Assembly (NCBI GenBank): GCA_024277255.1
Contig: JAJRVQ010000156.1
Span: forward strand, 1 to 64,000
Direction: 5' to 3'
Length of the DNA stretch: 64,000 nucleotides
From: Acidobacteriota bacterium
GTDB lineage: Bacteria > Acidobacteriota > Thermoanaerobaculia > Multivoradales > SZUA-115
The notes under the pieces were generated by a model. It was not told where the DNA came from. It saw only the letters and a list, made by a program, of their open reading frames with translations, and did not search any database. The translations under genes were made by a program, and so were the position numbers. Shown here piece by piece: positions 17,186 through 29,487 of this stretch; the stretch's first letter is position 1; every line of letters begins with the position of its first letter.

Positions 17186-20100
17186 GTGTCTCCGACCTCG
17201 CGGTCCGCGCTACCGCCACTCACCGAGTTGATCGACCTCCTGCACCAGGATTCCAGCCTGGCGGCGGAGGTGGTGCATACGGCCTACCTGCCGGCGGCCG
17301 AAGTGGCCTGGGGGGAGGTGGATCCGCCGCTGATCGAGCCGCTGCCCGAGGTGTTGGCCGGGGAGGGTGCTTCGCGGTTGTGGAGCCATCAAGCCGAAGG
17401 GTTGGCCGCCTCGCGGCGGGGCGAGGATGTGTTGATCACCACCCCGACGGCCTCGGGAAAGTCGCTGGTCTTTCAGCTGCCGGTGTTGGAAGAGGCGCTG
17501 GCCGGCAGGGCGGGCAAGGCGCTCTTCATGTTTCCGCTCAAGGCGCTGGGGCAGGATCAGCGAACCAAGCTGGAACGGCTGGCCCGGGCCTGCGGCCTGG
17601 CTGAAGAGGCGCCGTTTTGCGCTATCTATGACGGTGACACACCGCGCGGCGACCGCCAGCGAATCCGTAAGGATCCGCCCAGGGTGCTGATCACCAACCC
17701 GGACATGTTGCACTTAGGGCTGATGGGTTCGCTCGCCGCTTGGGGACCCTTTCTGCGCGACCTGCGCTGGGTGGTTCTGGACGAGTTGCACACCTACCGG
17801 GGTATCTTCGGCTCCCATTTTCATCATCTGCTGCGCCGCTTCCTGCGCGCCTGCGAGCGGGAGGGGAGCCGGCCGCAACTCATCGCATCGTCGGCCACCG
17901 CCGCCAATGCCGGCGAGTTCGCCGCCACCCTGACCGGTCGCCAGTTCCACTGGGTGCGGGGCTCGGGGGCGCCGCGCGAGGGGCGCCATCTGTTGCTCTT
18001 GCAGCCGATCGCCTCTCCCTACACGGCGACGCTGCGCCTCTTCGCCCACCTACTGCGGGCTGGCCTCAAGACCATCGTCTTCGCCAAGGCGCGGCGCATC
18101 ACCGAGTTGCTCTACTCGTGGTTGCGGCGCCAGGAACCCCGGTTGGCCGAGCGGGTGGCCTGCTATCGCTCCGGTTTTTTGCCGGAAGAGCGACGCGAGA
18201 TCGAACGGCGCATGTTCGACGGTGAGCTGGACGGCGTCATCTCGACTTCTGCGCTGGAGATGGGGATCGATGTCGGCGGTCTCGACGCCTGCGTCTTGGT
18301 CGGCTTTCCGGGCAGCATGATGGCGACCTGGCAACGCTCGGGCCGGGTCGGTCGAGCCGGCCGCGAGTCGCTGACCGCCCTGGTGGCGATGCCCGATGCC
18401 CTCGATCAGTACTTTCTCGCCCATCCGGAGCAGTTTTTGCAGCGCCCCTGCGAGCAGCTGGTCGTCGATCCCCACAACGAACCGGTGACCCTGGGCCACC
18501 TGGTCTGCGCCGCCGCCGAGATTCCACTGCGCCGCGACGCCGACCGCGACTACCTTGAAGCGTACGCTCCTCTGATCGGCGACCTGCTACGCGATCGCCG
18601 GCTGCTGGAGGCGGCGGACGGCGGCGAGCTGATGGCGGCGGCGCGCCGGCCGCAGCGGCTGGTCAATCTGCGCGGCACCGGCGAGACCTATTCGATTCAG
18701 CACGCGGTGCATGGCCGCACGGTGGGTACGGTCGATGGCATTCGAGTGCTCCACGAGTGTCATCCTGGTGCCGTCTACCTGCATGCAGGTCGCCAGTTTC
18801 TGGTCCGTGACCTCGATCTGGCGGGCCGCAAGGTGCACGCCGAGCCGGTGCGACTCGACTACTTCACTACCCCGATGACCGAGAAAGAAACGGAGATTCT
18901 GGAGCTTGTGGAGGAGCGTACCCAAGGCCCGCTGCACTACCGGTTGGGCCGCCTCAAGGTGACCGAGCGGGTGGTTGGCTATGAGCGCAAGCGCATCGGT
19001 AGCCTCGATGTTCTGGGGCGCCACGCACTCGACCTGCCGCCGTCCCAGTTCGAGACCGTCGGTCTGTGGTTCACCGCGCCGCGGGTCGCGGAGGAGGCGA
19101 TTCGACAGGCCGAAGAGCACTTCATGGGATCGCTCCACGCCGCCGAGCATGCGACGATCTCCCTCTTTCCGCTCCTGGCGTTGTGCGACCGCAACGACAT
19201 TGGCGGGATCTCCTTTCCCTTGCACCCGCAGGTCGAGTCCGGGGCGGTCTTCATCTACGACGGCCATCCGGGTGGGATCGGCATTGCGGCGCGGGTCTAT
19301 GAACAGCTGCCGCAGCTGCTCGAACGAGTCTTGCAGTTGCTGGCAAACTGTCCGTGCGAGATCGGTTGCCCCTCCTGTGTGCAGTCGCCGAAATGCGGCA
19401 ACGGCAACCGGCCGCTCGACAAGGCGGGAGCGGCTCGGCTCTTGCGTTTGCTGCTCGACAGGCAAGCGCCTTCGCCCGTAGCGGTCGCCGCCGCCCAGCG
19501 GCCACGGATCGGAATCGAAGCCAGTGCCGTGCGCCGGTCCCGACTGGCCGTGCGCGCAGAGGAGCGTGGCGAATCGCCTTGGATCGAGGCCCCGGAGAGG
19601 CCGAAAGTTGAGGAGTCGCCGATGGCAGAAAGCAAGACCAAAGAGCCCACAGAGTCCGCGGCGCCGGCCGCAAGAGGTCGCCGATCCACCGCCAAACCGA
19701 GCCCGCGCAGCAGGGCGGTGCCAAGGCCGGAGCCGCCTTTGCCGGACAGACCGAGCAACACAGTGCTCTTCGACTTGGAGACTCTGCGCAGCGCCGCCGA
19801 CGTGGGCGGATGGGGCAACGCGCACAAGATGGGTGTCGCCATCGGCGTTGCTTGCCACCTCGAAGAGGGGCGTTTCGAAGTCTACGGCGAGGAGCAGGTC
19901 GGGGAGTTGGTGAGTTTCCTCAAGGCGGCCGATCTAGTGGTGGGCTTCAACGTCAAGCGCTTCGACTACTCGGTGCTCTCGGGCTACACCGGCGAAGACT
20001 ATTGCCGCACCTTGCCGACCCTCGACCTGTTGGAGGTGATCCACCGCCAGCTCGGCCGGCGAATCGGCTTGAGCAACCTTGCCCAGGCGACGCTGGACGC

Positions 20101-20287
20101 GGACAAGAGTGCCGATGGCTTGCAGAGCCTGGAGTGGGTCAAAGAGGGACGGCTCGATCTTGTGACCGACTATTGCCGCCAGGATGTCGAACTGCTGCGA
20201 GACCTTTATCTCTTCGGCCGGCGCGAAGGCTATGTGATCTTCACCGACAAGCAGAAACGCAAGATCCGCCTGCCGGTGAGCTGGTAA
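17186..20287 (+). CDS. MrfA-MrfB-like fusion: DEAD/DEAH helicase with C-terminal DEDD exonuclease
   Basis: 1033 residues from a GTG at 17186. Residues 1-770 match the YprA/MrfA helicase type: Walker A TPTASGKS with Lys92, a DELH box at 199-202, SSAT at 235-238, QRSGRVGRAGR at 383-393, and the DUF1998 Cys cluster C722-x-C724-x3-C728-x2-C731 plus Cys737. A Pro/Ser/Arg-rich linker (about 780-855) leads to an RNase H-like domain of the YprB/MrfB type: FDLET (Asp863, Glu865), GFNVKRFD (Asp927) and DYCRQDV (Tyr996, Asp1000), a complete DEDD set. In Bacillus subtilis MrfA and MrfB are separate proteins that together repair mitomycin C damage. Here both are joined. The start is uncertain, since the ribosome site is weak. 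Confidence 0.88.
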   Translation: MSPTSRSALPPLTELIDLLHQDSSLAAEVVHTAYLPAAEVAWGEVDPPLIEPLPEVLAGEGASRLWSHQAEGLAASRRGEDVLITTPTASGKSLVFQLPVLEEALAGRAGKALFMFPLKALGQDQRTKLERLARACGLAEEAPFCAIYDGDTPRGDRQRIRKDPPRVLITNPDMLHLGLMGSLAAWGPFLRDLRWVVLDELHTYRGIFGSHFHHLLRRFLRACEREGSRPQLIASSATAANAGEFAATLTGRQFHWVRGSGAPREGRHLLLLQPIASPYTATLRLFAHLLRAGLKTIVFAKARRITELLYSWLRRQEPRLAERVACYRSGFLPEERREIERRMFDGELDGVISTSALEMGIDVGGLDACVLVGFPGSMMATWQRSGRVGRAGRESLTALVAMPDALDQYFLAHPEQFLQRPCEQLVVDPHNEPVTLGHLVCAAAEIPLRRDADRDYLEAYAPLIGDLLRDRRLLEAADGGELMAAARRPQRLVNLRGTGETYSIQHAVHGRTVGTVDGIRVLHECHPGAVYLHAGRQFLVRDLDLAGRKVHAEPVRLDYFTTPMTEKETEILELVEERTQGPLHYRLGRLKVTERVVGYERKRIGSLDVLGRHALDLPPSQFETVGLWFTAPRVAEEAIRQAEEHFMGSLHAAEHATISLFPLLALCDRNDIGGISFPLHPQVESGAVFIYDGHPGGIGIAARVYEQLPQLLERVLQLLANCPCEIGCPSCVQSPKCGNGNRPLDKAGAARLLRLLLDRQAPSPVAVAAAQRPRIGIEASAVRRSRLAVRAEERGESPWIEAPERPKVEESPMAESKTKEPTESAAPAARGRRSTAKPSPRSRAVPRPEPPLPDRPSNTVLFDLETLRSAADVGGWGNAHKMGVAIGVACHLEEGRFEVYGEEQVGELVSFLKAADLVVGFNVKRFDYSVLSGYTGEDYCRTLPTLDLLEVIHRQLGRRIGLSNLAQATLDADKSADGLQSLEWVKEGRLDLVTDYCRQDVELLRDLYLFGRREGYVIFTDKQKRKIRLPVSW

Positions 20288-20305
20288 GGGGTAGACTGCG
20301 TCGTT

Positions 20306-21139
20306 ATGGCAGATCACATCGACTCCTCATCCGTCTCCCCCTTTTCAGCCGCTGCCGCCTCTTCCAACAAGCCGAAGCCGACGCCCGAGGGCCGGTTTCT
20401 GGGCGAGCCGCGCTCGCGCAGCATCGAGCTGTGGAGCGCCTTCAAGATCCTGCGGGAGCTGATCAAGGGTTTTCGCAGTCTTCACTTCGTAGGCCCGTGT
20501 GCGACGGTTTTTGGTTCCGCTCGTTTCAAGGAAGATCATCGTTACTACCAACTGGCACGCGATGTCGGCGGGGCTCTGGCGCGCGCCGGGTTCACCGTGA
20601 TGACCGGTGGCGGTCCGGGGATCATGGAGGCGGCCAGCCGGGGCGCCAAGGAGGCCGGTGGCAAGACGGTGGGTTCGATCATCAAACTCGATTTCGAGGA
20701 TGAGCCCAACCCGTGGGTCGACCGCTCTGTGGAATTCGACTACTTCTTCGTCCGCAAGTTGATGCTCCTCAAGTACTCCTACGGCTTCGTCGTCGCTCCC
20801 GGCGGTTTTGGCACCTTGGACGAGATCTTCGAGACGGCGACACTGATCCAAACGCACAAGATGGGCGAGTTTCCCATCGTCTTGATGGGCACCGACTACT
20901 GGCATGACCTGATCGGCTTTATCCGCCAGACCATGGTGCCGGAGGGGACTATTTCGCCCAACGATATCGATCGGATTCTGATCACCGACTCGGCCGAAGA
21001 GGCCGCGGCAGAGCTGTCGCGTGCCGCCACGGAGCGTTTCGGCCTGCGCTGGCAGTCGGCGGTCAAGCCGCACGTCATCTTTGGCGAGCGCCCGAAGAGC
21101 GCGGTACGTCAATCGGTGATGCAGCAGCGGGGGCATTGA
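20306..21139 (+). CDS. LOG family protein
   Basis: 277 residues from the ATG at 20306, 18 bases after the helicase gene. The LOG motifs are clear: MTGGGPGIMEAASRGAKEAGG (about 99-119) and PGGFGTLDE (165-173). Characterised LOG proteins cleave nucleoside monophosphates, releasing a base and ribose 5-phosphate; some make cytokinins. An N-terminal extension of about 50 residues sets it slightly above the usual 180-250. It may share a transcript with the helicase upstream and fdhD downstream (6-base gap), but no functional link is evident. Confidence 0.88.
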   Translation: MADHIDSSSVSPFSAAAASSNKPKPTPEGRFLGEPRSRSIELWSAFKILRELIKGFRSLHFVGPCATVFGSARFKEDHRYYQLARDVGGALARAGFTVMTGGGPGIMEAASRGAKEAGGKTVGSIIKLDFEDEPNPWVDRSVEFDYFFVRKLMLLKYSYGFVVAPGGFGTLDEIFETATLIQTHKMGEFPIVLMGTDYWHDLIGFIRQTMVPEGTISPNDIDRILITDSAEEAAAELSRAATERFGLRWQSAVKPHVIFGERPKSAVRQSVMQQRGH

Positions 21140-21145
21140 GGGGCG

Positions 21146-22057
21146 GTGGACGAGCAGCCTGAGCGCGCCTCCCCTCACGGTGGCGCGAGCGACGGCGAGG
21201 GTGCACCGGAGATCTCGGTCCGCGTTTGGCGGCTGGAGGGGGGCCAGGCGATCGAAGCGCCGGACCGTCTGGCCAGCGAAGAACCGCTCGAGATCCGGCT
21301 GCGGGCTGGTGAGCTGCACAGCCGGGTTGCCGTCACCATGCGCACACCCGGCGCCGATCGGGAACTGGCCCTCGGCTTTCTCTTCGCGGAGGGGGTCATC
21401 GACCGCATCGAGGCGGTGGTCGGTAGCCGCCTTTTGCACGATGACTGGTCGGCCCCGGGAGAGCCGTCGAATGTTCTCGAAGTGGAGATCGCCGGCAACG
21501 AGCTTCCCGACCTGGCACGGCTCGAACGCCATTTCTTCGCTACCAGTGCCTGTGGTGTCTGTGGCCGAGCGGGGATCGAGAACCTGCGCTTGCGCGGTTT
21601 CCGGCCGGCGGGTGCCGGTCCGCGGGTGACCGCCCGGTTGCTCTATTCGCTCCCCGAGCGCTTGCGCGCGGCGCAGGAACTCTTCGCGGCGACCGGCGGC
21701 CTGCACGCGGCGGCGCTATTCACCGCCGCCGGCGAGCTGGTGGCGGTGCGTGAGGATGTGGGGCGCCACAATGCCCTGGACAAATTGATCGGCTGGGCCT
21801 TCGAGGATGGGCGTTTGCCCTTGTCCGACACCATCGTGCTGGTCAGCGGCCGATCGAGCTTCGAGCTGGTTCAAAAGTCGATCGCCGCCGGGGTTCCGAT
21901 CCTTTGCTCGGTCTCGGCGCCGAGCAGCCTCGCCGTCGAGCTGGCGATGGAGATCGGCCAGACCCTCGTCGGCTTCCTGAGAGACGGTCGGCTCAACATC
22001 TACGCCGGCCGCGAGCGCGTCACGACCGGCTCGGGAGAAGCTACATCGCCAGTTTGA
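21146..22057 (+). CDS. fdhD: Sulfur carrier / formate dehydrogenase accessory protein FdhD
   Basis: 303 residues from a GTG at 21146 preceded by GAGGGG. FdhD passes sulfur from IscS to the Mo-bis-MGD cofactor of formate dehydrogenase. The key CGVCG motif is at residues 136-140, and the conserved ALGFLFAEGVI, REDVGRHNALDKLIGWA and VSGRSSFELVQK segments follow. A formate-dehydrogenase-like oxidoreductase lies 6 kb to the left and is a plausible client. The 3' end overlaps the convergent small gene by 17 bases. Confidence 0.95.
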   Translation: MDEQPERASPHGGASDGEGAPEISVRVWRLEGGQAIEAPDRLASEEPLEIRLRAGELHSRVAVTMRTPGADRELALGFLFAEGVIDRIEAVVGSRLLHDDWSAPGEPSNVLEVEIAGNELPDLARLERHFFATSACGVCGRAGIENLRLRGFRPAGAGPRVTARLLYSLPERLRAAQELFAATGGLHAAALFTAAGELVAVREDVGRHNALDKLIGWAFEDGRLPLSDTIVLVSGRSSFELVQKSIAAGVPILCSVSAPSSLAVELAMEIGQTLVGFLRDGRLNIYAGRERVTTGSGEATSPV

Positions 22058-22313
22058 GCCCTTTGACGCTCTGGACCAACTGAATATCCTGGGGCAGGTG
22101 GCTGCCCTCGACCCAGGCGATCCACTGGGCGTCGAGTTCGCGGCGCAGCGCCTCTCCGAAGTCGCAGTCGAGAGTCCAGGGCTCGCCGGTGAGCTTGCCG
22201 ATCTGCTCGCCGTTCAAACTGACTTCGGTGGCGGCCACCTCCGAGGTCACCGACAGTTCCACCGGGTGAATGTCATAAACCAGGCCAAGGAAGAGAGTGC
22301 GGAATGTCAGCAC
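22041..22313 (-). CDS. Small protein of unknown function, Ig-like module
   Basis: 90 residues. I place the start at the GTG at 22313 because AAGGAGG lies six bases upstream; the longer frame has no ribosome site. The sequence (VELSVTSEVAATEVSLNGEQIGKLTGEPWTL, then DFGEALRRELDAQWIAWVEG) resembles the short beta-sandwich segment, a 'changed-residue, PPW, DFG' pattern, found in acidobacterial VWFA-related exported proteins. It has no signal peptide of its own. It may be a stand-alone module or a remnant of a larger gene. Confidence 0.6.
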   Translation of the reverse strand: MLTFRTLFLGLVYDIHPVELSVTSEVAATEVSLNGEQIGKLTGEPWTLDCDFGEALRRELDAQWIAWVEGSHLPQDIQLVQSVKGLKLAM

Positions 22314-22420
22314 GAGACCTCCTTTTCTTGCATTGCATTGTCTGCTGAGAGCTAGCAGAGAAGTGCCGTGGCGGATTCCGCTCTTGCGGATCATCACCGT
22401 CAAGGGATACGGTTTTCCTC

Positions 22421-23176
22421 ATGCTCGAACTCTTCGCTCAACCCGAAACTTGGGTCGCACTGCTCACCTTGGCGGTTCTCGAGATCGTTCTCGGCATCGA
22501 CAACCTGGTCTTCATCACCATCTTGGCGGGCCGGCTTCCGCGAGCGAAGCAACTGAGAACCCGCAGGTTAGGGTTGCTGGTGGCCTTGGTCTCCCGATTG
22601 GTCCTCTTGGCGACCCTCTCCTGGGTGGTCAAGCTCACCGAGCCGCTGTTCTCGCTTCTCGGTCACGAAGTTTCCGGGAAGGATCTGATCCTCGTGCTGG
22701 GTGGCCTGTTCCTCATCGGCAAGGCGACCCTGGAGATCTACGACAAGGTGGAGGCGGCGGAGGAATCCGAGTTGGCGGCGGCGGGAAAGGTCGCCTCGAT
22801 GGGGATGATCCTCTTTCAGATCATGATCCTCGACGTCATCTTCTCGCTCGACTCGGTGATTACCGCGGTCGGCATGGTCGAGCACCTGTCGATCATGGTG
22901 ATCGCCGTACTGATGGCGATCGTGGTGATGCTGGCCTTCGCCGGCCCCATCGGTGACTTCGTCGAAGGCCACCCGAGCATCAAGATCCTGGCCCTCGCCT
23001 TTCTGGTGATGATCGGTGTGCTGCTCGTCGCCGAAGGGACCGGGCGCCATTTCGAGAAAGGCTACGTCTACTTCACGATGGGCTTCTCGCTGCTGATCGA
23101 GATGCTGAACATCCGGTACAGGAAGCGCCGAGCGGGGCTGGAAGAGGCAAAGTCGGTGCTCAGCGAGCGCTCCTGA
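22421..23176 (+). CDS. TerC-family integral membrane protein
   Basis: 251 residues from the ATG at 22421. Seven to eight hydrophobic segments and the two acidic membrane motifs LEIVLGIDNLVFI (about 20-32) and DVIFSLDSVI (about 139-148) define the TerC family. Members export manganese or are linked to tellurite tolerance and metal loading of exported proteins. The length is normal for the short form lacking CBS or CorC domains. It is divergent from the small gene at 22313. Confidence 0.93.
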   Translation: MLELFAQPETWVALLTLAVLEIVLGIDNLVFITILAGRLPRAKQLRTRRLGLLVALVSRLVLLATLSWVVKLTEPLFSLLGHEVSGKDLILVLGGLFLIGKATLEIYDKVEAAEESELAAAGKVASMGMILFQIMILDVIFSLDSVITAVGMVEHLSIMVIAVLMAIVVMLAFAGPIGDFVEGHPSIKILALAFLVMIGVLLVAEGTGRHFEKGYVYFTMGFSLLIEMLNIRYRKRRAGLEEAKSVLSERS

Positions 23177-23202
23177 GATGGCGCTGGCGTCTCGGAGGCA
23201 CA

Positions 23203-26394
<3,192 letters not shown>

Positions 26395-26400
26395 CCGTGC

Positions 26401-26420
26401 AGCGTAAATGAGGCGTAAAT
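26401..26420 (-). promoter_or_regulatory. Candidate SOS operator of dnaE2 (11-bp direct repeat)
   Basis: GCGTAAA at 26402-26408 and again at 26413-26419, 11 bases apart, just upstream of dnaE2. The 13-base core AATGAGGCGTAAA is identical in front of imuA. Two matching sites at the only two mutasome promoters in the window argue for a common regulator, probably LexA or another damage regulator. Confidence 0.65.
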
Positions 26421-26473
26421 TATGGTCAACCCACTCCCGCGCAAGCACATCCTCAAGAACCTACCTCGGCGAC

Positions 26474-26593
26474 TCACCCCGGCGGCATAGCCTGCCGCGC
26501 GGCCTGCTCGCTGAGGAATAGACCGATCGAGCCCAGGACGATGAGCAGCAGCGAGACCAGGCGCAGGGGCGTGGCGGTGTTCCGTAACGGTGT
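26474..26593 (-). pseudogene. In-frame membrane segment after the stop of the 26594 gene
   Basis: Past the UGA at 26594-26596 the same frame stays open for 39 more codons, to the UGA at 26474. It encodes a basic lead-in and one strong hydrophobic helix (LRLVSLLLIVLGSIGLFL) ending SEQAARQAMPPG. GC-rich third positions from about the eighth codon on look coding. It could be the remnant of a small transporter (an SMR or DMT C-terminus looks similar) or a readthrough anchor of the gene before it. No start codon with a ribosome site is evident. Confidence 0.35.
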
Positions 26594-28504
26594 TCAGCAG
26601 GCCAGCCGAAGATTGGCCCGCGGGCCGCCCGAGCGCACCATTCCTTCCTGCAAGGCCGTTTGCAGTTCACGCCGGACATGGCGCGGCACGCCTACCAGAC
26701 CCTCACCGGCGAGCAGCGGGTGCCAGGGGCCGGTGAGGACGGCATCGGTCAGGGCGCAGAGGCCGGGGCCATCGTGGCGGATCTCGCCATAGCAGAAGGT
26801 CTCTGAAAGCCAGCGGAAGATGGTGCGCACTTCGGCCTGCCTGGCTGTGCCTTGACGCAACGCCGTGTAGGCCTTCGCCGCGCTGGAGGCTTCGATGAGA
26901 TCTTCCGTCAAGCCGGCGAGGATACGGCACAGTGCTTGTTCGCGTTCGTCGTGGCCCGGCAGTGCTTGGATGGCCTTGTACGCCGCACGCCTGACGGCGC
27001 CGAGGAGGAAACCGACATCCCTGGCCAGCGCCTCGTGGCCGGCGCGCAGCAGGCCGTCGCGCGCGGCGCAAGCATTGTCGGCCAGCCGATCGAGAGCTCC
27101 ATAGCGGCGGTTGCCGACGCCGAGAAACTCTTGCACCGCCTCGACCGCCAGCTGGCAACCTCGGCCGCCCTGGCGCAAGGCGACGAGGTCGAGAAACTCC
27201 GCCATCAGGTCGCCGCCGACGCTGGTCGGAGCCGAGATGAATCCCGCGCCCATCTGTGCCAGGGCGTGGACCAAGGCTCCCGGCTGGGCGTGGAAGATTC
27301 TGGCGACCGCCAGGCGCATCGGCTCTTCGCAACGCCAGAGAGGATTGTCCAGAGCCTCGACCATGTGGCTGAAGGCGCAGAGGCTCAGCCCCTGTTTCGA
27401 GTCGGAGTGGTTGTCGATGATGGCAACCTGCTCCACGAACCGGACCACGTCATGGTGGATATCCCGGTGGATCCCGAAGTCGGCGATGTCGCCGGTGTAG
27501 GCCAGCGCATCACGGCCGGGGGAGAGCAGGTTGGCCCAGAAGTCTCGGCACAGCTGTGGTTTCCACGCCGCCATTCTCGCCAGGACCGGTTGCGGGACCG
27601 CCATCGCTCCCACCACCATGGCCATGGCGCGGGCGACATCGGGTGCCTGGGGGGCGCGGGGGTCAAAGTAGGCTAGATAGCGGTCGATGAACCACCGCTT
27701 GAGCCCTTCGGAACCGCAGCGCGCCACCAGCCAGCCGGCCATCTGAACTCGCGACTGATCACCGTTGACGAATTCGTGAGTCGGCTGCGACATAAGTTCT
27801 TCGAGCATAGGGCTCAGTGCCGGGTGGGTTGGGCCGCAGGCTTCGGCCACCCTGCCCAGCGCCAGAGCGAAGAGAGCCAGCCGTCCGGCGAGGTATTGCG
27901 AACCCGGCATGCGGGGATGGCCCGCGGCCAGCAAGGTGTACTCGCTCAGAGCGGCGAGAGTCTTGCCGCCGATGGCGGTGAACAACCTTGCCAAGGCGTC
28001 GGCGTCGAAGGCGTCGTAGGCGGCCGCCAGGATGACCGTCGACCGATTGAGGTCATAGATCGTGGAGGCTCGCCCACCGGTGGGCGTTGGATCGTGGGCG
28101 GCCAGTGTCTCGGCGAGGAGATCCGGACCCAACTCGCGGAGCATCTCGCCACCGGCCTGGTGGTGATCGCGCAGGAGCAGCAAGCGCCGCTCCAGGGCGA
28201 CTCCCCGTTGGTACGGGTCATGAAGTCGGCGAACCAGCTGGGCGGCTGCCTGAGGGCAGGGGGGAGGGGCCGATGTGGCCGCGGTGTGGAGCGCAGGGAT
28301 ATCTCCTGCGAGGAAGGTGGTCGCCCCATTAGCCGGATTGGTGGCCGGCTCTCTGGCCGGTCCGCTGGCGGGACCGAGAGAGAGACCAAGGCCCTGAGGG
28401 GGGGGCGAGAGGATGGGGCTTACTGCGCATGTCACAACCCCAGAGCGGTGCTGTGGCTTTCGGCGACGGCGAGCCAGCCCAGGAGTGGACCAGCCGGTAG
28501 TCAA
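26594..28504 (-). CDS. Unrecognised large helical protein
   Basis: Up to 636 residues; the first start is a TTG at 28504, and a GTG about 23 codons in is also possible. The first 70-90 residues are Pro/Ala-rich and may not be translated. From about residue 90 the protein is almost all alpha-helix with regular Ala/Leu-rich units (for example YLAGRLALFALALGRVAEACG and ALARDVGFLLGAVRRAAYKAIQ), suggesting a HEAT-like solenoid. It has no signal peptide, no nucleotide-binding motif and no cluster of catalytic residues. I do not recognise the family. An in-frame transmembrane stretch follows the stop. Confidence 0.6.
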   Translation of the reverse strand: MTTGWSTPGLARRRRKPQHRSGVVTCAVSPILSPPPQGLGLSLGPASGPAREPATNPANGATTFLAGDIPALHTAATSAPPPCPQAAAQLVRRLHDPYQRGVALERRLLLLRDHHQAGGEMLRELGPDLLAETLAAHDPTPTGGRASTIYDLNRSTVILAAAYDAFDADALARLFTAIGGKTLAALSEYTLLAAGHPRMPGSQYLAGRLALFALALGRVAEACGPTHPALSPMLEELMSQPTHEFVNGDQSRVQMAGWLVARCGSEGLKRWFIDRYLAYFDPRAPQAPDVARAMAMVVGAMAVPQPVLARMAAWKPQLCRDFWANLLSPGRDALAYTGDIADFGIHRDIHHDVVRFVEQVAIIDNHSDSKQGLSLCAFSHMVEALDNPLWRCEEPMRLAVARIFHAQPGALVHALAQMGAGFISAPTSVGGDLMAEFLDLVALRQGGRGCQLAVEAVQEFLGVGNRRYGALDRLADNACAARDGLLRAGHEALARDVGFLLGAVRRAAYKAIQALPGHDEREQALCRILAGLTEDLIEASSAAKAYTALRQGTARQAEVRTIFRWLSETFCYGEIRHDGPGLCALTDAVLTGPWHPLLAGEGLVGVPRHVRRELQTALQEGMVRSGGPRANLRLAC

Positions 28505-28632
28505 CCGGAGATTTCCGCCTTCCTGCTCTGAGATGTGACGAAGTCTAGAGCCTTCAATCAGTGATTGTCAATATTGCTATTGGGCGGTGCGTGGCTGAGC
28601 AACCCGCACAGGACAGTCGCGCCAACGAAAAC

Positions 28633-28654
28633 GGGGCACGCCGTAGCGTGCCCC
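28633..28654 (-). terminator. Intrinsic terminator of the IPTL-CTERM gene
   Basis: GGGGCACGC, loop CGTA, GCGTGCCCC: a perfect 9-bp stem 28 bases past the stop. On the minus strand it is followed by GTTTTCGTT. Confidence 0.7.
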
Positions 28655-28681
28655 GCAAGAACCTTCGTTGCTGACTGCGAA

Positions 28682-29416
28682 TCAGACAGTCTGGCGCCGG
28701 CGGCGCATCAACAAGAGGGCAGCGGCGATAACCAATCCCATCAACATGGCAAGACCCAGCGGTGAGAGGGTCGGAATCTCGACACCACCCACCGGCGGCG
28801 GCGGTGCTGTGATGGTCACCGAGATGTCATCCAGGTTGAAGTTGGTGTTGCCGACGGTGCCGTGGCCACCACGGAAGAGGAGGTTGTGGGCCGCACCGTC
28901 CGCGAAGGCGGAAAGGTCGACGCTGTCCATCGTGTATCCGGCTGAGAAGGCCGCGTCATTCGACAGAATCGTCTTCTGGACGGCGGCGTCCATCTCAACG
29001 GTGAACGGATCAGCACCACCACCATCAGCACCGATCCACAGGAAATAGTCGAGGGAGACGGTCGACCCGCTGGTGAAAGTAATGCCCTGGTCCACCGAAC
29101 CAGTCTCGACTACACCCGTACCGGCGCCGCCGAACCAAGCCCACCAGGCACCCGTGTTGGGGCCGGCGGTGCCGCCACCAGTGCCACAGGAGCCCGCGTC
29201 ACAAAGCGGGGTACCGAAGTTGGTGGATGTTTCGTTCCAGAACGGGTTCGGGGTGGCGGCTTCGAAACTGCCGTCTTCCACCATGTCGAGTGCTTCGTAG
29301 TTCGAAGCGTAGCCGGGCTGGTTCGGGTTCGGGTTAGGCTTGCGGGCGTTCTGGGCCATGGTGATGGCCGGAACCAGCAAGAGCGCAACGACCCACACAA
29401 TGATCTTCTTGCTCAT
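28682..29416 (-). CDS. IPTL-CTERM anchored exported protein
   Basis: 244 residues from the ATG at 29416. It has a Sec signal (MSKKIIVWVVALLLVPAITMAQ), a Gly/Asn/Ser-rich beta-sandwich-like body resembling carbohydrate-binding or PEP-CTERM-type extracellular domains (GSFEAATPNPFWNETS, then FNLDDISVTI near the end), and a classic C-terminal sorting tail: VEIPTLSPLGLAML, a hydrophobic helix and RRRR. IPTL-CTERM proteins are thought to be cleaved and surface-displayed by a dedicated sortase-like machinery that is not in this window. The gene is monocistronic with its own terminator. Confidence 0.85.
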   Translation of the reverse strand: MSKKIIVWVVALLLVPAITMAQNARKPNPNPNQPGYASNYEALDMVEDGSFEAATPNPFWNETSTNFGTPLCDAGSCGTGGGTAGPNTGAWWAWFGGAGTGVVETGSVDQGITFTSGSTVSLDYFLWIGADGGGADPFTVEMDAAVQKTILSNDAAFSAGYTMDSVDLSAFADGAAHNLLFRGGHGTVGNTNFNLDDISVTITAPPPPVGGVEIPTLSPLGLAMLMGLVIAAALLLMRRRRQTV

Positions 29417-29487
29417 CTCTCGAAAATCTCCTCGAGTTCAGGATGTAAAAGCTGCTCCCTGGAAGCTAGCAGATAGAAGTGGGTAAA

